Part shown: positions 1 to 8,422 of the stretch, piece after piece
Layout: each line of letters starts with the position of its first letter
Numbering within the stretch: the first letter of the stretch is position 1
Source: Motiliproteus sp036961355
Lineage (GTDB): Bacteria > Pseudomonadota > Gammaproteobacteria > Pseudomonadales > Balneatricaceae
Length of the DNA stretch: 64,000 nucleotides
Reading direction: 5' to 3'
NCBI GenBank assembly: GCA_036961355.1
Contig: JBALVL010000025.1
Span: 1 to 64,000 of the forward strand
The notes under the pieces: generated by a model
Databases searched by the model: none
What the model saw: only the letters and a program-made list of their open reading frames with translations
What the model was told of the DNA's origin: nothing
Made by a program: the position numbers and the translations under genes

Positions 1-103
1 ATTCCTGATACTTATCAGTATAGGCACGAAGAGAGCTGAGTTTCATGGGTAATCAAGAAAAGTCATAGGCTACTCTAGGCCAAAGCGCCATGATCAAGCC
101 TGC

Positions 104-811
104 TCAACCACCCGAGCGCGAGCTGAGCTGGTAGCGGCTACCCGGGTGGATAAGCCGGGCACAGCTGATCAACCGCCCCTTGGACCAGGTTCGCCGATTG
201 ACCTGCAAACAAGGCTCATTGGCATCTATCTCGAGAAACCGCTGGACCTGAGCATCGGAGGCTATCGCTTCGATGATATGCTCCACCTCCGACAGCGGGA
301 AGCGTTCACTCAGGTACTGGCTGGGAGTCTGCAGGCTAAAGTCCTGTTCCAAATAATCGGGGCCGATAGCTGCGTTCACATAGCGATCTTCAAGCTGGAT
401 CGGCACGCCGTTTTCACGGTGGACGATTAGCGAATGAAACGCCGCCATCCCCGCTTTGATACCCAACCGCAGGCCGATGGCGGCATCAACCTCAACCGCC
501 TCTAATCGGTGCAATTCGCTGCTATGAACATGATGACGGTCGCCGATCTCGTCGGCTATGTTGCGAATTTCTAACAACGATGATTGCGCACAAACTTCTG
601 CCACGAATGTCCCCAACCCCTGATGCCGTACCAGCACGCCTTCGGCTACCAGCTCTTGAATCGCCTTGTTGGCAGTCATCCGGCTAACCCCGAAGCGTTG
701 AGCTAATGCCATCTCCGTCGGTACCTGCTGATCAGGCAGGAACTGGCGCGTGCGGACACCTTCCTCCAGAAACGCTTTGATCGCCTTATAACGCGGTATC
801 ACCTTGGCCAT
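104..811 (-). CDS. hutC: Histidine utilization repressor HutC (GntR family)
   Basis: Transcriptional repressor of histidine catabolism; in this family urocanate is the usual inducer (family knowledge). An N-terminal winged helix-turn-helix of GntR type (residues ~10-75, with PTEMALAQRFGVSRMTANKAI) is followed by a UTRA ligand-binding domain (~90-230) containing the typical HSLIVHRENGVPIQLEDRYVN stretch, shown here as its core. The frame can be opened by a TTG at 835, but the ATG at 811 (MAKVIPRY) matches family N-termini and has CAGGG about 10 bases upstream, so it is preferred (235 aa). It is divergent from hutIGUH, and a perfect inverted repeat at 993-1018 is its likely operator. Function and placement agree; confidence is high. 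Confidence 0.93.
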   Translation of the reverse strand: MAKVIPRYKAIKAFLEEGVRTRQFLPDQQVPTEMALAQRFGVSRMTANKAIQELVAEGVLVRHQGLGTFVAEVCAQSSLLEIRNIADEIGDRHHVHSSELHRLEAVEVDAAIGLRLGIKAGMAAFHSLIVHRENGVPIQLEDRYVNAAIGPDYLEQDFSLQTPSQYLSERFPLSEVEHIIEAIASDAQVQRFLEIDANEPCLQVNRRTWSKGRLISCARLIHPGSRYQLSSRSGG

Positions 812-992
812 AACTACTACCCTGAAATCATACAATCCATTCGATGCCGGCTATTATGCCCCGCTTGCAGCGACCGGAGTAGCGCTATCCACCGAACCTG
901 CTGCATAACGTAACGCAAGCCGCTGCCGACTTAAGCACCTGCCCATCTGTAACAACTGACTAAACTAATGGCATAGATTTGTCATTAGCATT

Positions 993-1018
993 AATTGTAT
1001 ATACATATATATACAATT
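993..1018. promoter_or_regulatory. Putative HutC operator (perfect inverted repeat)
   Basis: Two perfect 11-bp arms, AATTGTATATA (993-1003) and TATATACAATT (1008-1018), are separated by CATA. HutC sites in pseudomonads are short TTGTAT...ATACAA-type palindromes, which this resembles. It lies between hutC and hutI, 11 bases before the proposed hutI start, so a bound repressor would cover the promoter or early transcript. A weak -35-like TTGTCA (979-984) with TATACA (1000-1005) overlaps it, with a short 15-base spacer. Assignment to HutC is inference from sequence and position. Confidence 0.75.
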
Positions 1019-1029
1019 GGAGATATTTG

Positions 1030-2280
1030 TTGAATACTCAGCCTATGAAAACAACAACAATAGATAAATCACTCTGGTTTAACGCCCGTATCGCCAGTCA
1101 GGATCCGACCATTGCAGCCCCTTTCGGCATGCTGGAACAGGACGCGGTGTTGGTCGAAAACGGCCGTATTCGCTGGATAGGCCATAGCGACGCTATCGAA
1201 CTGGATAACTATGACGGCGAGCAGTTCGACGCAAAAGGACAAGTCCTGACTCCGGGGCTGATCGACAGCCACACCCACCTGGTGTTCGGTGGACAACGCA
1301 GCGCCGAGTTTGAAGCTCGGTTGCAGGGCGAAAGTTACCAGACGATCGCCCGAAACGGTGGCGGTATCCTGTCGACCGTCAACGCAACCCGCGCCTTGTC
1401 AGAAACTGAACTGGTGCAAGCTGCCCTGCCCCGTCTCGGGGCACTCTGCCGTGAAGGGGTAACCACGGTCGAGATAAAATCCGGTTACGGTCTTACCCTC
1501 GACGATGAATTAAAAATGCTACGCGCCGCCCGCCGATTAGAGCAGCTACTGCCGGTCCGTGTCCGCACCACCCTGTTAGCGGCGCACGCCGTGCCGCCAG
1601 AATACCAGCATGACCCCGATGCGTACGTCGACCTGATCTGCAACAGCATTATTCCGCAGGCAGCCGAGCAAGGCTTGGCGCAGGCGGTCGATGTCTTCTG
1701 CGAAGGGATCGGTTTTAATGTTGAGCAATGTCGCCGCCTGTTCTACGCCGCCCGCGAACATGGTCTGGGCATCAAGGGCCACATGGAGCAGCTATCCAAC
1801 CTCGGCGGTTCGAAACTGGCCGCCGAGTTTAACGCCTGGTCGGTCGACCACCTCGAGCATCTCGACAGCGACGGTATCAAAGCATTACAAGGCGCCGGTA
1901 CTGTGGCTACGCTGCTTCCCGGTGCTTTCTATTTTCTCGGTGAAACCCTCAAGCCACCGGTGGCTGCCTTACTTGAAGCAGGTGTTCCACTGGCGCTGGC
2001 AACCGATCTCAACCCCGGTAGTTCACCGCTGGCGTCGTTACGACTGATGATGAACATGGGCTGCACCCTGTTTGGTCTGACGCCCGAACAAGCGCTAACC
2101 GCAGTCACCCGTAACGGCGCTCAGGCGTTAGGGCTTGGCAATGAGGTCGGCATGATCAAAGTCGGCCAACAGGCCGATATGCTGCTGTGGGATATCGAGC
2201 ACCCGGCGCAGCTGGCTTACGAGTTTGGTCCGCAACGATTAGTGCAACGGATATTTGCAGGGAAGGTAACCGATGTTTGA
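1030..2280 (+). CDS. hutI: Imidazolonepropionase
   Basis: Third step of histidine degradation: hydrolyses 4-imidazolone-5-propanoate to N-formimidoyl-L-glutamate; cytoplasmic metal-dependent amidohydrolase. Visible are the amidohydrolase metal motif GLIDSHTHLVFGG near the N-terminus, the mid-protein HAVPPEY segment, the GHMEQLSN region with a metal-binding His, and LATDLNPGSSPL near the C-terminus with the catalytic Asp. The frame extends upstream to a TTG at 979, but that runs through the operator. A TTG at 1030 has GGAG seven bases upstream and is chosen (416 aa); the ATG at 1045 is the alternative but lacks a good ribosome-binding site. It overlaps hutG by 8 bp, indicating translational coupling. 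Confidence 0.93.
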   Translation: MNTQPMKTTTIDKSLWFNARIASQDPTIAAPFGMLEQDAVLVENGRIRWIGHSDAIELDNYDGEQFDAKGQVLTPGLIDSHTHLVFGGQRSAEFEARLQGESYQTIARNGGGILSTVNATRALSETELVQAALPRLGALCREGVTTVEIKSGYGLTLDDELKMLRAARRLEQLLPVRVRTTLLAAHAVPPEYQHDPDAYVDLICNSIIPQAAEQGLAQAVDVFCEGIGFNVEQCRRLFYAAREHGLGIKGHMEQLSNLGGSKLAAEFNAWSVDHLEHLDSDGIKALQGAGTVATLLPGAFYFLGETLKPPVAALLEAGVPLALATDLNPGSSPLASLRLMMNMGCTLFGLTPEQALTAVTRNGAQALGLGNEVGMIKVGQQADMLLWDIEHPAQLAYEFGPQRLVQRIFAGKVTDV

Positions 2281-3241
2281 GCCAATGAACCCCGACAACT
2301 GGCAAGGCCGGATCGACCGTTTTGAGGAGCAGCCAGCGCTACGGTGGCATCAGTCGGTGCGTCCGATTGAGCAGCAACACGGCCCCGGAATCGCCATTCT
2401 GGGTGTCTGTTGCGATGAAGGGGTACAGCGTAATCAAGGCCGACCCGGCGCACGCCTGGGCCCCAATGCGATCCGCAATGCTCTCGCCTCGCAAGCCTGG
2501 CATCAACAACAACCGCTGTACGACGCCGGCAATATCCATTGCGACGATGACAACCTAGCACAGCTGTCGCTTGATCAAGCCGTTCACATCGAACGTCTAC
2601 TGCAACAAGGGCATTTTCCGCTGATTTTGGGTGGGGGTCACGAGATCGCCTACGGCAGCTATCTCGGCCTGTCTAACTTTTTAGCCAGCAACGCCAACAA
2701 TAAAACCGAAACCAGCGGAGGCCCGATCGGCATCCTCAATTTCGATGCCCACTTCGACCTTCGCCGCGACGAGCTGCCCAGCTCGGGCACGCCATTTCTG
2801 CAGATCGCCGAGCACTGCCAGACACAAGGTCAGGAGTTTCGCTACGGCTGCCTGGGTATCAGCGAAACCGCCAACACCAGCGCGCTGTTCCGCCGCGCCG
2901 ACCAGCTCGGTGTACAGTACCGGCTCGACGAACAACTGAACGACTGGCAGATCGACGACAGTTTCGACTGGTTGCAGCGATTCATTGCACCACTATCCGC
3001 ACTTTACCTGACCATCGATCTCGACGTGCTACCGGCGGCGACTATGCCCGGCGTCAGCGCCCCAGCGGCACGCGGGCTGCCCCTGGCTATGCTCGAAGCA
3101 CTGGTCGCAAGAATACGAACACTGGCCGGAGAGCGGCTCAAGTTGGCCGACCTGGCCGAGCTGAATCCTCACCTGGATGTTGATCAGCGCAGCGCTAAAG
3201 TCGCGGCCAGATTGTGTCACCAGATCGTCAAACCGATCTAA
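2273..3241 (+). CDS. hutG: Formimidoylglutamase
   Basis: Hydrolyses N-formimidoyl-L-glutamate to L-glutamate and formamide, completing the short histidine route. It belongs to the ureohydrolase (arginase/agmatinase) fold. The binuclear manganese motifs are visible: GGGHEIAYGSY (~residue 121), NFDAHFDLR (~160) and IDLDVLPAATMPGVSAPA (~245). At 322 aa it has normal length. The ATG start lies inside the hutI end. Its presence, and the absence of a hutF-like deiminase here, point to the formamide-releasing HutG route, though a distant second route cannot be excluded from this window. Confidence 0.92.
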   Translation: MFEPMNPDNWQGRIDRFEEQPALRWHQSVRPIEQQHGPGIAILGVCCDEGVQRNQGRPGARLGPNAIRNALASQAWHQQQPLYDAGNIHCDDDNLAQLSLDQAVHIERLLQQGHFPLILGGGHEIAYGSYLGLSNFLASNANNKTETSGGPIGILNFDAHFDLRRDELPSSGTPFLQIAEHCQTQGQEFRYGCLGISETANTSALFRRADQLGVQYRLDEQLNDWQIDDSFDWLQRFIAPLSALYLTIDLDVLPAATMPGVSAPAARGLPLAMLEALVARIRTLAGERLKLADLAELNPHLDVDQRSAKVAARLCHQIVKPI

Positions 3242-3311
3242 CAGCCAGCGTCTGCCAGTACCTCAGGCCAAATCAAACAACATCGAATAAACGCGACAAG
3301 AGCACAACACC

Positions 3312-5030
3312 ATGACTGCACAAGCCAACACGCAATCCAATCCTCGTCTGGACACCAACCGCGTTATCCGCGCTCCGCACGGCAGCGAACTCAGCGCCAA
3401 GAGCTGGCTCACCGAGGCGCCGTTACGGATGTTAATGAACAACCTCGACCCTGATGTGGCCGAACACCCACAAGCGCTGGTGGTCTACGGCGGTATTGGC
3501 AGGGCCGCTCGTAACTGGGCCTGTTATGACAAGATCATCGAGGTGCTGAAACGACTCGAAGACGACGAAACTCTGCTGGTCCAGTCCGGCAAGCCGGTCG
3601 GCGTGTTCAAGACTCATCCCGATTCACCACGGGTACTGATCGCCAACTCCAATCTGGTACCGCACTGGGCCAACTGGGAGCATTTTAATGAACTCGACCG
3701 CCAGGGTTTAATGATGTACGGCCAGATGACCGCCGGTTCCTGGGTCTACATCGGTTCGCAGGGCATCGTCCAGGGCACCTACGAAACCTTCGTCGCGATC
3801 GCCAAACAGCATTTTAAGGGTGAGGCCAAGGGACGCTGGATCTTAACCGGCGGACTTGGCGGCATGGGCGGTGCCCAACCGTTAGCTGCAACCATGGCCG
3901 GTTTCTCGATGCTGGCGGTCGAGGTCGATGAGAGCCGCATCGATTTCCGCCTGCGCTCGGGTTACGTCGACCGCAAAGCAGCCAGCCTAGACGAAGCGCT
4001 GGCTATGCTCGATCAAGCCAAAGCTATCGGTGAGGCGATCTCGGTCGGCCTTCTGGGCAACGCTGCCGACATTTTCACCAACTTGGTCGAGCGCAACATC
4101 ACGCCCGATGTCTGCACCGATCAGACCAGCGCCCACGATCCGCTCAACGGTTACCTGCCTCAGGGGTGGACTATGGCGCAGGCGGCAGAACGCCGGATCA
4201 GCGACGAAGCAGGCGTGGTCAAAGCGGCCAAGCAGTCGATGGCGGTACAGGTCAGCGCTATGCTGACGATTCAGCAGCGCGGTGCTGCGACGCTCGATTA
4301 CGGCAACAACATCCGCCAGATGGCGCTTGAGGAGGGTGTACAGAACGCATTCGACTTCCCCGGCTTTGTTCCCGCTTATGTACGACCGCTATTCTGCGAA
4401 GGGATCGGTCCCTTCCGCTGGGTTGCGTTGTCGGGAGACCCGGAAGATATTTTCAAGACCGACGCTAAGGTCAAAGAGTTGATCCCCAACAATCCACACC
4501 TGCACAACTGGCTGGACATGGCGCGCGAACTAATTCAGTTTCAGGGCCTGCCAGCAAGAATCTGCTGGGTCGGCTTAAAAGACCGTGCCCGCCTGGCGCT
4601 GGCCTTCAACGACATGGTCGCCAGCGGCGAGTTGAAAGCGCCGATCGTGATCGGCCGGGATCATCTCGATTCGGGATCGGTGGCCAGCCCCAACCGCGAA
4701 ACCGAGTCGATGCTCGACGGCTCCGATGCCGTCTCCGACTGGCCGCTACTCAACGCTCTGCTCAACACCGCCGGTGGCGCCACCTGGGTCAGCCTTCACC
4801 ACGGCGGTGGTGTCGGCATGGGGTTCAGTCAACATGCAGGCGTGGTCATTGTCGCCGATGGCACCGAGGCGGCGGCTAAACGGCTGGGACGCGTGCTTTG
4901 GAACGATCCCGGCACCGGCGTTATGCGCCACGCTGACGCCGGTTACGATCTCGCCATAGACTGCGCCACCGAGCAGGAACTCGACCTTCCGATGATTGAG
5001 CCATCTAACAAAAACAAGGAACAAAACTGA
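3312..5030 (+). CDS. hutU: Urocanate hydratase
   Basis: Second step of histidine catabolism: adds water to urocanate to give imidazolonepropionate, using NAD+ as an electrophilic cofactor. At 572 aa it is slightly longer than the ~555-residue norm owing to its N-terminus. The glycine-rich NAD-binding segment GGLGGMGGAQPLA (~residue 176), DQTSAHDPLNGYLP (~272) and the C-terminal SLHHGGGVGMGFSQHAG block (~495) are all intact. It begins 70 bases after hutG and its TGA overlaps the hutH ATG by one base (TGATG), so hutU and hutH are translationally coupled. Confidence 0.96.
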   Translation: MTAQANTQSNPRLDTNRVIRAPHGSELSAKSWLTEAPLRMLMNNLDPDVAEHPQALVVYGGIGRAARNWACYDKIIEVLKRLEDDETLLVQSGKPVGVFKTHPDSPRVLIANSNLVPHWANWEHFNELDRQGLMMYGQMTAGSWVYIGSQGIVQGTYETFVAIAKQHFKGEAKGRWILTGGLGGMGGAQPLAATMAGFSMLAVEVDESRIDFRLRSGYVDRKAASLDEALAMLDQAKAIGEAISVGLLGNAADIFTNLVERNITPDVCTDQTSAHDPLNGYLPQGWTMAQAAERRISDEAGVVKAAKQSMAVQVSAMLTIQQRGAATLDYGNNIRQMALEEGVQNAFDFPGFVPAYVRPLFCEGIGPFRWVALSGDPEDIFKTDAKVKELIPNNPHLHNWLDMARELIQFQGLPARICWVGLKDRARLALAFNDMVASGELKAPIVIGRDHLDSGSVASPNRETESMLDGSDAVSDWPLLNALLNTAGGATWVSLHHGGGVGMGFSQHAGVVIVADGTEAAAKRLGRVLWNDPGTGVMRHADAGYDLAIDCATEQELDLPMIEPSNKNKEQN

Positions 5031-6559
5031 TGTTCGAACTGACTCTCAACCCCGGCCAGATCGACCTGCCTACCTTACGCAAGATCAACAATCACCCGGT
5101 TCGGCTGACACTTTCAAGTGAAGCGCATCAGGACATCAATGCCGCGGTCGAAACCGTCAACGCCGTGATCAACGAAGGCCGTACGGTCTACGGCATCAAC
5201 ACCGGTTTTGGGTTGTTGGCCAACACCCGCATTGAGAACAACGAACTGGAACTACTGCAGCGTTCGATCGTATTGTCGCACGCTGCAGGTATCGGCAAAC
5301 TGATGGACGAACCCACCGTACGTTTGCTGATGGTATTGAAGATCAACGGCCTAGCACGCGGTTTCTCAGGCATCCGCTTGTCGGTGATCGAAGCGTTGAT
5401 CCAACTGGTCAATACCGAAGTTTATCCGGCGATTCCGCAGAAAGGATCGGTTGGTGCTTCGGGCGACTTGGCGCCGCTAGCACACATGAGTACAGTACTG
5501 TTAGGTGAAGGTGAGGCGACCTATCAAGGTGAGCGGATCAGCGGCGCTAAAGCGCTTGAGATTGCAGGCCTGAAACCGGTTACTCTTGGCCCCAAAGAGG
5601 GATTGGCACTGCTCAATGGCACTCAGGCGAGTACCGCCTTTGCGCTACAAGGACTGTTTGCCGCCGAAGATATGTTTGCTACCGGTATTGTTTGCGGTGG
5701 CCTGAGTGTCGAAGCGGCACTGGGTAGCCGCAGCCCGTTCGACGATCGTATTCATCAGGCCCGTGGTCACCAATGCCAAATAGACGTCGCTGCCGCTTAC
5801 CGTACCCTGCTTGATCACAGCGAGATCGAAGATTCACACCGTAACTGCGAGTCAGTACAAGACCCCTACTCACTACGCTGCCAACCCCAAGTAATGGGCG
5901 CTTGCCTGGATCAGATCCGCAACGCCGCCCGTACCCTGCTGACCGAATCTAACGCCGTGTCCGACAATCCTTTAGTGTTTACCGATATTGGCGATATTCT
6001 GTCCGGTGGCAACTTTCACGCCGAGCCGGTGGCGATGGCGGCCGACAACCTGGCACTGGCGCTAGCAGAGATTGGCTCGATATCTGAACGGCGCATGGCG
6101 TTGCTGATCGACAGCAATCTCAGCCAACTACCACCGTTTCTGGTCGATAACGGCGGCCTTAACTCGGGCTTTATGATCGCCCAAGTCACCGCTGCCGCGC
6201 TGGCTAGTGAGAACAAGTCACTGGCGCACCCTGCCTCGGTCGACAGCTTGCCGACTTCGGCCAACCAAGAGGACCATGTCTCGATGGCCACCTTCGCCGC
6301 GCGCCGTCTCGGTGATATGGCCGAAAATGTTGCCGGGATTTTGGCGGTGGAACTGCTCGCCGCTTGTCAGGGCGTTGACTTCCGCGCCCCACTAAAGAGC
6401 TCTAACGCGCTAGAACAAGCCAAAGTGCGGTTACGCCAAGAGGTGACGTTCTACGATAAAGATCGCTACTTCGCCCCCGATATCGAAGCGGCTAAGGTGC
6501 TGATCGAAAGCGGTTATTACAACGGCCATATGCCGTTGAACCTGCTCCCCAGCTTTTAA
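5030..6559 (+). CDS. hutH: Histidine ammonia-lyase
   Basis: First step of histidine degradation: non-oxidative deamination of L-histidine to trans-urocanate and ammonia. The active-site Ala-Ser-Gly (residues 143-145, within GSVGASGDLAPLAHM) autocyclises to the MIO electrophile. YGINTGFG (~54) and the NFHAEP and SANQEDHVSM segments are conserved. Length 509 aa is normal. It is the last gene of the hut operon. A hairpin with stem ACCGGCGGTG/CACTGCCGGT follows at 6574-6597, without a T-run. Confidence 0.96.
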   Translation: MFELTLNPGQIDLPTLRKINNHPVRLTLSSEAHQDINAAVETVNAVINEGRTVYGINTGFGLLANTRIENNELELLQRSIVLSHAAGIGKLMDEPTVRLLMVLKINGLARGFSGIRLSVIEALIQLVNTEVYPAIPQKGSVGASGDLAPLAHMSTVLLGEGEATYQGERISGAKALEIAGLKPVTLGPKEGLALLNGTQASTAFALQGLFAAEDMFATGIVCGGLSVEAALGSRSPFDDRIHQARGHQCQIDVAAAYRTLLDHSEIEDSHRNCESVQDPYSLRCQPQVMGACLDQIRNAARTLLTESNAVSDNPLVFTDIGDILSGGNFHAEPVAMAADNLALALAEIGSISERRMALLIDSNLSQLPPFLVDNGGLNSGFMIAQVTAAALASENKSLAHPASVDSLPTSANQEDHVSMATFAARRLGDMAENVAGILAVELLAACQGVDFRAPLKSSNALEQAKVRLRQEVTFYDKDRYFAPDIEAAKVLIESGYYNGHMPLNLLPSF

Positions 6560-6573
6560 CCCCAGCTATGGAT

Positions 6574-6597
6574 ACCGGCGGTGACAGCACTGCCGGT
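6574..6597 (+). terminator. Hairpin after hutH
   Basis: A 10-bp stem (one G·U in RNA), arms 6574-6583 and 6588-6597 with loop ACAG, lies 14 bases after the hutH stop. There is no uridine tract, so it may be an mRNA-end stabiliser or a factor-dependent end rather than an intrinsic terminator. Confidence 0.4.
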
Positions 6598-6641
6598 TAT
6601 CGAGACTGACTGACATATCACGCATTGAATCTAGCCAGCCA

Positions 6642-7487
6642 TTGTTGACTAAAATAGCAGTATCTATACAATTTCAAAACGAACACCCGTTTGAAATAGG
6701 CACTCTCATCAGGTTCAACATTCCTGCCAGTTACTGTAAAAACCCGTCATACAGAGCCAAGCTGTTTGGCATACTACTTTGTGTCAGTTCGCTATCATTT
6801 GCAGAGTCTACAATTGAATTGACCACTGACGAGTACCCCCCTTTTACCTCAGCTAAGCTAGTGGATGGTGGCTTTACAACAGCTATCGTACAGCGAGTAT
6901 TCAGCAGCATGGGTCAACAAAGCCATGTTCAATGGCTACCCTGGAACCGTGGTGAAACGATGGTTCATAACGGCCACCTGACCGCCACCTACCCCTATGC
7001 GATCACTCCTGAGCGACAGCAACAGTTTTATATCAGCGATCCGATTATCAATTTTGATAACAAAGTGTTTGCCCACAAGGATCTGTCGTTGGAATTTAAT
7101 CAGGCCTCGGACTTGAAAGGCTTAACCTACTGCCTGCCATTGGGCTACGGTGGTTTTGAAGAACTGCGCCAGATGCACGAAGCTGGCGATATCAAGGTTG
7201 TCACAACCGACAGCATAGAGAGTTGCTTTAAAATGCTGCTGCATAAACGTGTTCACTTTATTGTTGAGGATGGCAGGGTTGGCCGCATACTGCTCCATAA
7301 GGCTCTCGGCACGAATGCGGAGCAGATAACCATTCTGGATAAAACGTTCAATAGCCGACCGGGGCACTTGCTGATATCAAGAAATCACCCCGCAGCCAAA
7401 ACGCTGCGTGATCGCTTTAACGACCATCTCAAACAGTTAAAACAAGCCGGGATTATCGAACAGATCATTAATAACTCAGAACAATAA
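6642..7487 (+). CDS. Periplasmic amino-acid-type solute-binding protein (SBP_bac_3-like)
   Basis: Resembles the extracellular solute-binding family 3 (periplasmic binding protein type 2 fold): a hydrophobic export segment (LFGILLCVSSLSFAES, ~residues 45-60), then ELTTDEYPPFTS, FTTAIVQRVF and YPYAITPERQQQFYISDPI, typical of these small orphan proteins. No permease or ATPase lies nearby, so it may be a stand-alone sensor-type or uptake protein. The start is uncertain: TTG codons at 6642/6645 have no clear ribosome-binding site and would give an unusually long ~43-residue leader before the signal core, and no ATG occurs in between. The histidine operon ends 82 bases upstream, but the relationship is unproven. 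Confidence 0.7.
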   Translation: MLTKIAVSIQFQNEHPFEIGTLIRFNIPASYCKNPSYRAKLFGILLCVSSLSFAESTIELTTDEYPPFTSAKLVDGGFTTAIVQRVFSSMGQQSHVQWLPWNRGETMVHNGHLTATYPYAITPERQQQFYISDPIINFDNKVFAHKDLSLEFNQASDLKGLTYCLPLGYGGFEELRQMHEAGDIKVVTTDSIESCFKMLLHKRVHFIVEDGRVGRILLHKALGTNAEQITILDKTFNSRPGHLLISRNHPAAKTLRDRFNDHLKQLKQAGIIEQIINNSEQ

Positions 7488-7500
7488 TCAAACAAACACA

Positions 7501-7528
7501 AAAAAAGCGACCCTAGGGTCGCTTTTTT
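7501..7528. terminator. Bidirectional intrinsic terminator, perfect 28-bp palindrome
   Basis: AAAAAAGCGACCCT is followed directly by its exact reverse complement, giving a GC stem flanked by A and T runs on both sides. It lies between the rightward binding-protein gene and the leftward sucD stop, so it should terminate both. Confidence 0.93.
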
Positions 7529-7549
7529 GAGTTTAAAAGAGTCGCCAGC

Positions 7550-8422
7550 TTACCAGCCGGTGATCTCCTTCAGTGCATCGCCGATCTGAGCCAATGACCG
7601 TACGGTCTTAACACCAGCATCTTCGAGTGCAGCAAACTTCTCGTCAGCAGTACCCTTACCACCAGAGATGATCGCACCGGCGTGACCCATGCGCTTACCA
7701 GCAGGAGCGGTAACACCAGCGATGTAAGAGACAACCGGCTTAGACACGTTAGCTTTGATATAAGCCGCCGCTTCTTCTTCTGCCGTTCCGCCGATCTCAC
7801 CGATCATCACGATCGCTTCGGTCTGCGGGTCGTTCTCGAACAACTCAAGGATGTCGATGAAGTTAGAGCCAGGAATTGGATCACCACCGATACCCACACA
7901 GGTAGACTGACCGAAACCTGCATCGGTAGTCTGCTTAACCGCTTCGTAGGTCAAGGTACCGGAGCGCGATACGATGCCAACCTTGCCCGGCAGGTGAATG
8001 TGACCCGGCATGATGCCGATCTTACACTCGCCAGGAGTGATAACACCCGGGCAGTTAGGACCGACCAGACGTACGCCCAGCTCGTCACAACGAACCTTAC
8101 ATTCGAGCATATCCAGAGTCGGGATGCCTTCGGTGATGGCGACGATCAGTTTGATACCGCTGTTGGCGGCTTCAAGAATCGAATCCTTACAGAAGGCTGC
8201 AGGAACGTAGATCACAGAAGCTTCAGCACCTGTCACTTCAACCGCTTCAGCAACGGTGTTGAACACAGGTAAACCCAGGTGCGTTTGACCGCCTTTACCG
8301 GGTGTTACACCACCAACCATCTTGGTGCCGTAAGCGATCGCTTGCTCGGAGTGAAAAGTACCCTGACCGCCGGTGAAACCCTGACAGATCACTTTGGTGT
8401 CTTTATTGATTAAAACGCTCAC
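7550..8422 (-). CDS. sucD: Succinyl-CoA ligase (ADP-forming) alpha subunit
   Basis: With SucC, interconverts succinyl-CoA and succinate with substrate-level phosphorylation (TCA cycle, cytoplasm). It has an N-terminal CoA-binding Rossmann domain (VICQGFTGGQGTFHS) and a ligase domain with the phosphohistidine loop GHAGAI (~residue 246). Length 290 aa is typical. The start is GTG, directly abutting the sucC TAA (TAAGTG), so translation is coupled. It is the last gene of the sdh/suc cluster, before the palindromic terminator at 7501-7528. Confidence 0.97.
   Translation of the reverse strand: MSVLINKDTKVICQGFTGGQGTFHSEQAIAYGTKMVGGVTPGKGGQTHLGLPVFNTVAEAVEVTGAEASVIYVPAAFCKDSILEAANSGIKLIVAITEGIPTLDMLECKVRCDELGVRLVGPNCPGVITPGECKIGIMPGHIHLPGKVGIVSRSGTLTYEAVKQTTDAGFGQSTCVGIGGDPIPGSNFIDILELFENDPQTEAIVMIGEIGGTAEEEAAAYIKANVSKPVVSYIAGVTAPAGKRMGHAGAIISGGKGTADEKFAALEDAGVKTVRSLAQIGDALKEITGW

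Noticed and set aside
1..103. Partial gene or RNA at the left edge
   Set aside because: No frame or fold could be supported in the first 100 bases; it looks like intergenic sequence downstream of hutC.
7682..8272. Long frame antisense to sucD (196 codons)
   Set aside because: Shadow of a highly conserved gene with no matching family or start signal; the same reasoning applies to frames antisense to sucB, sucA, rlmKL and trpA.
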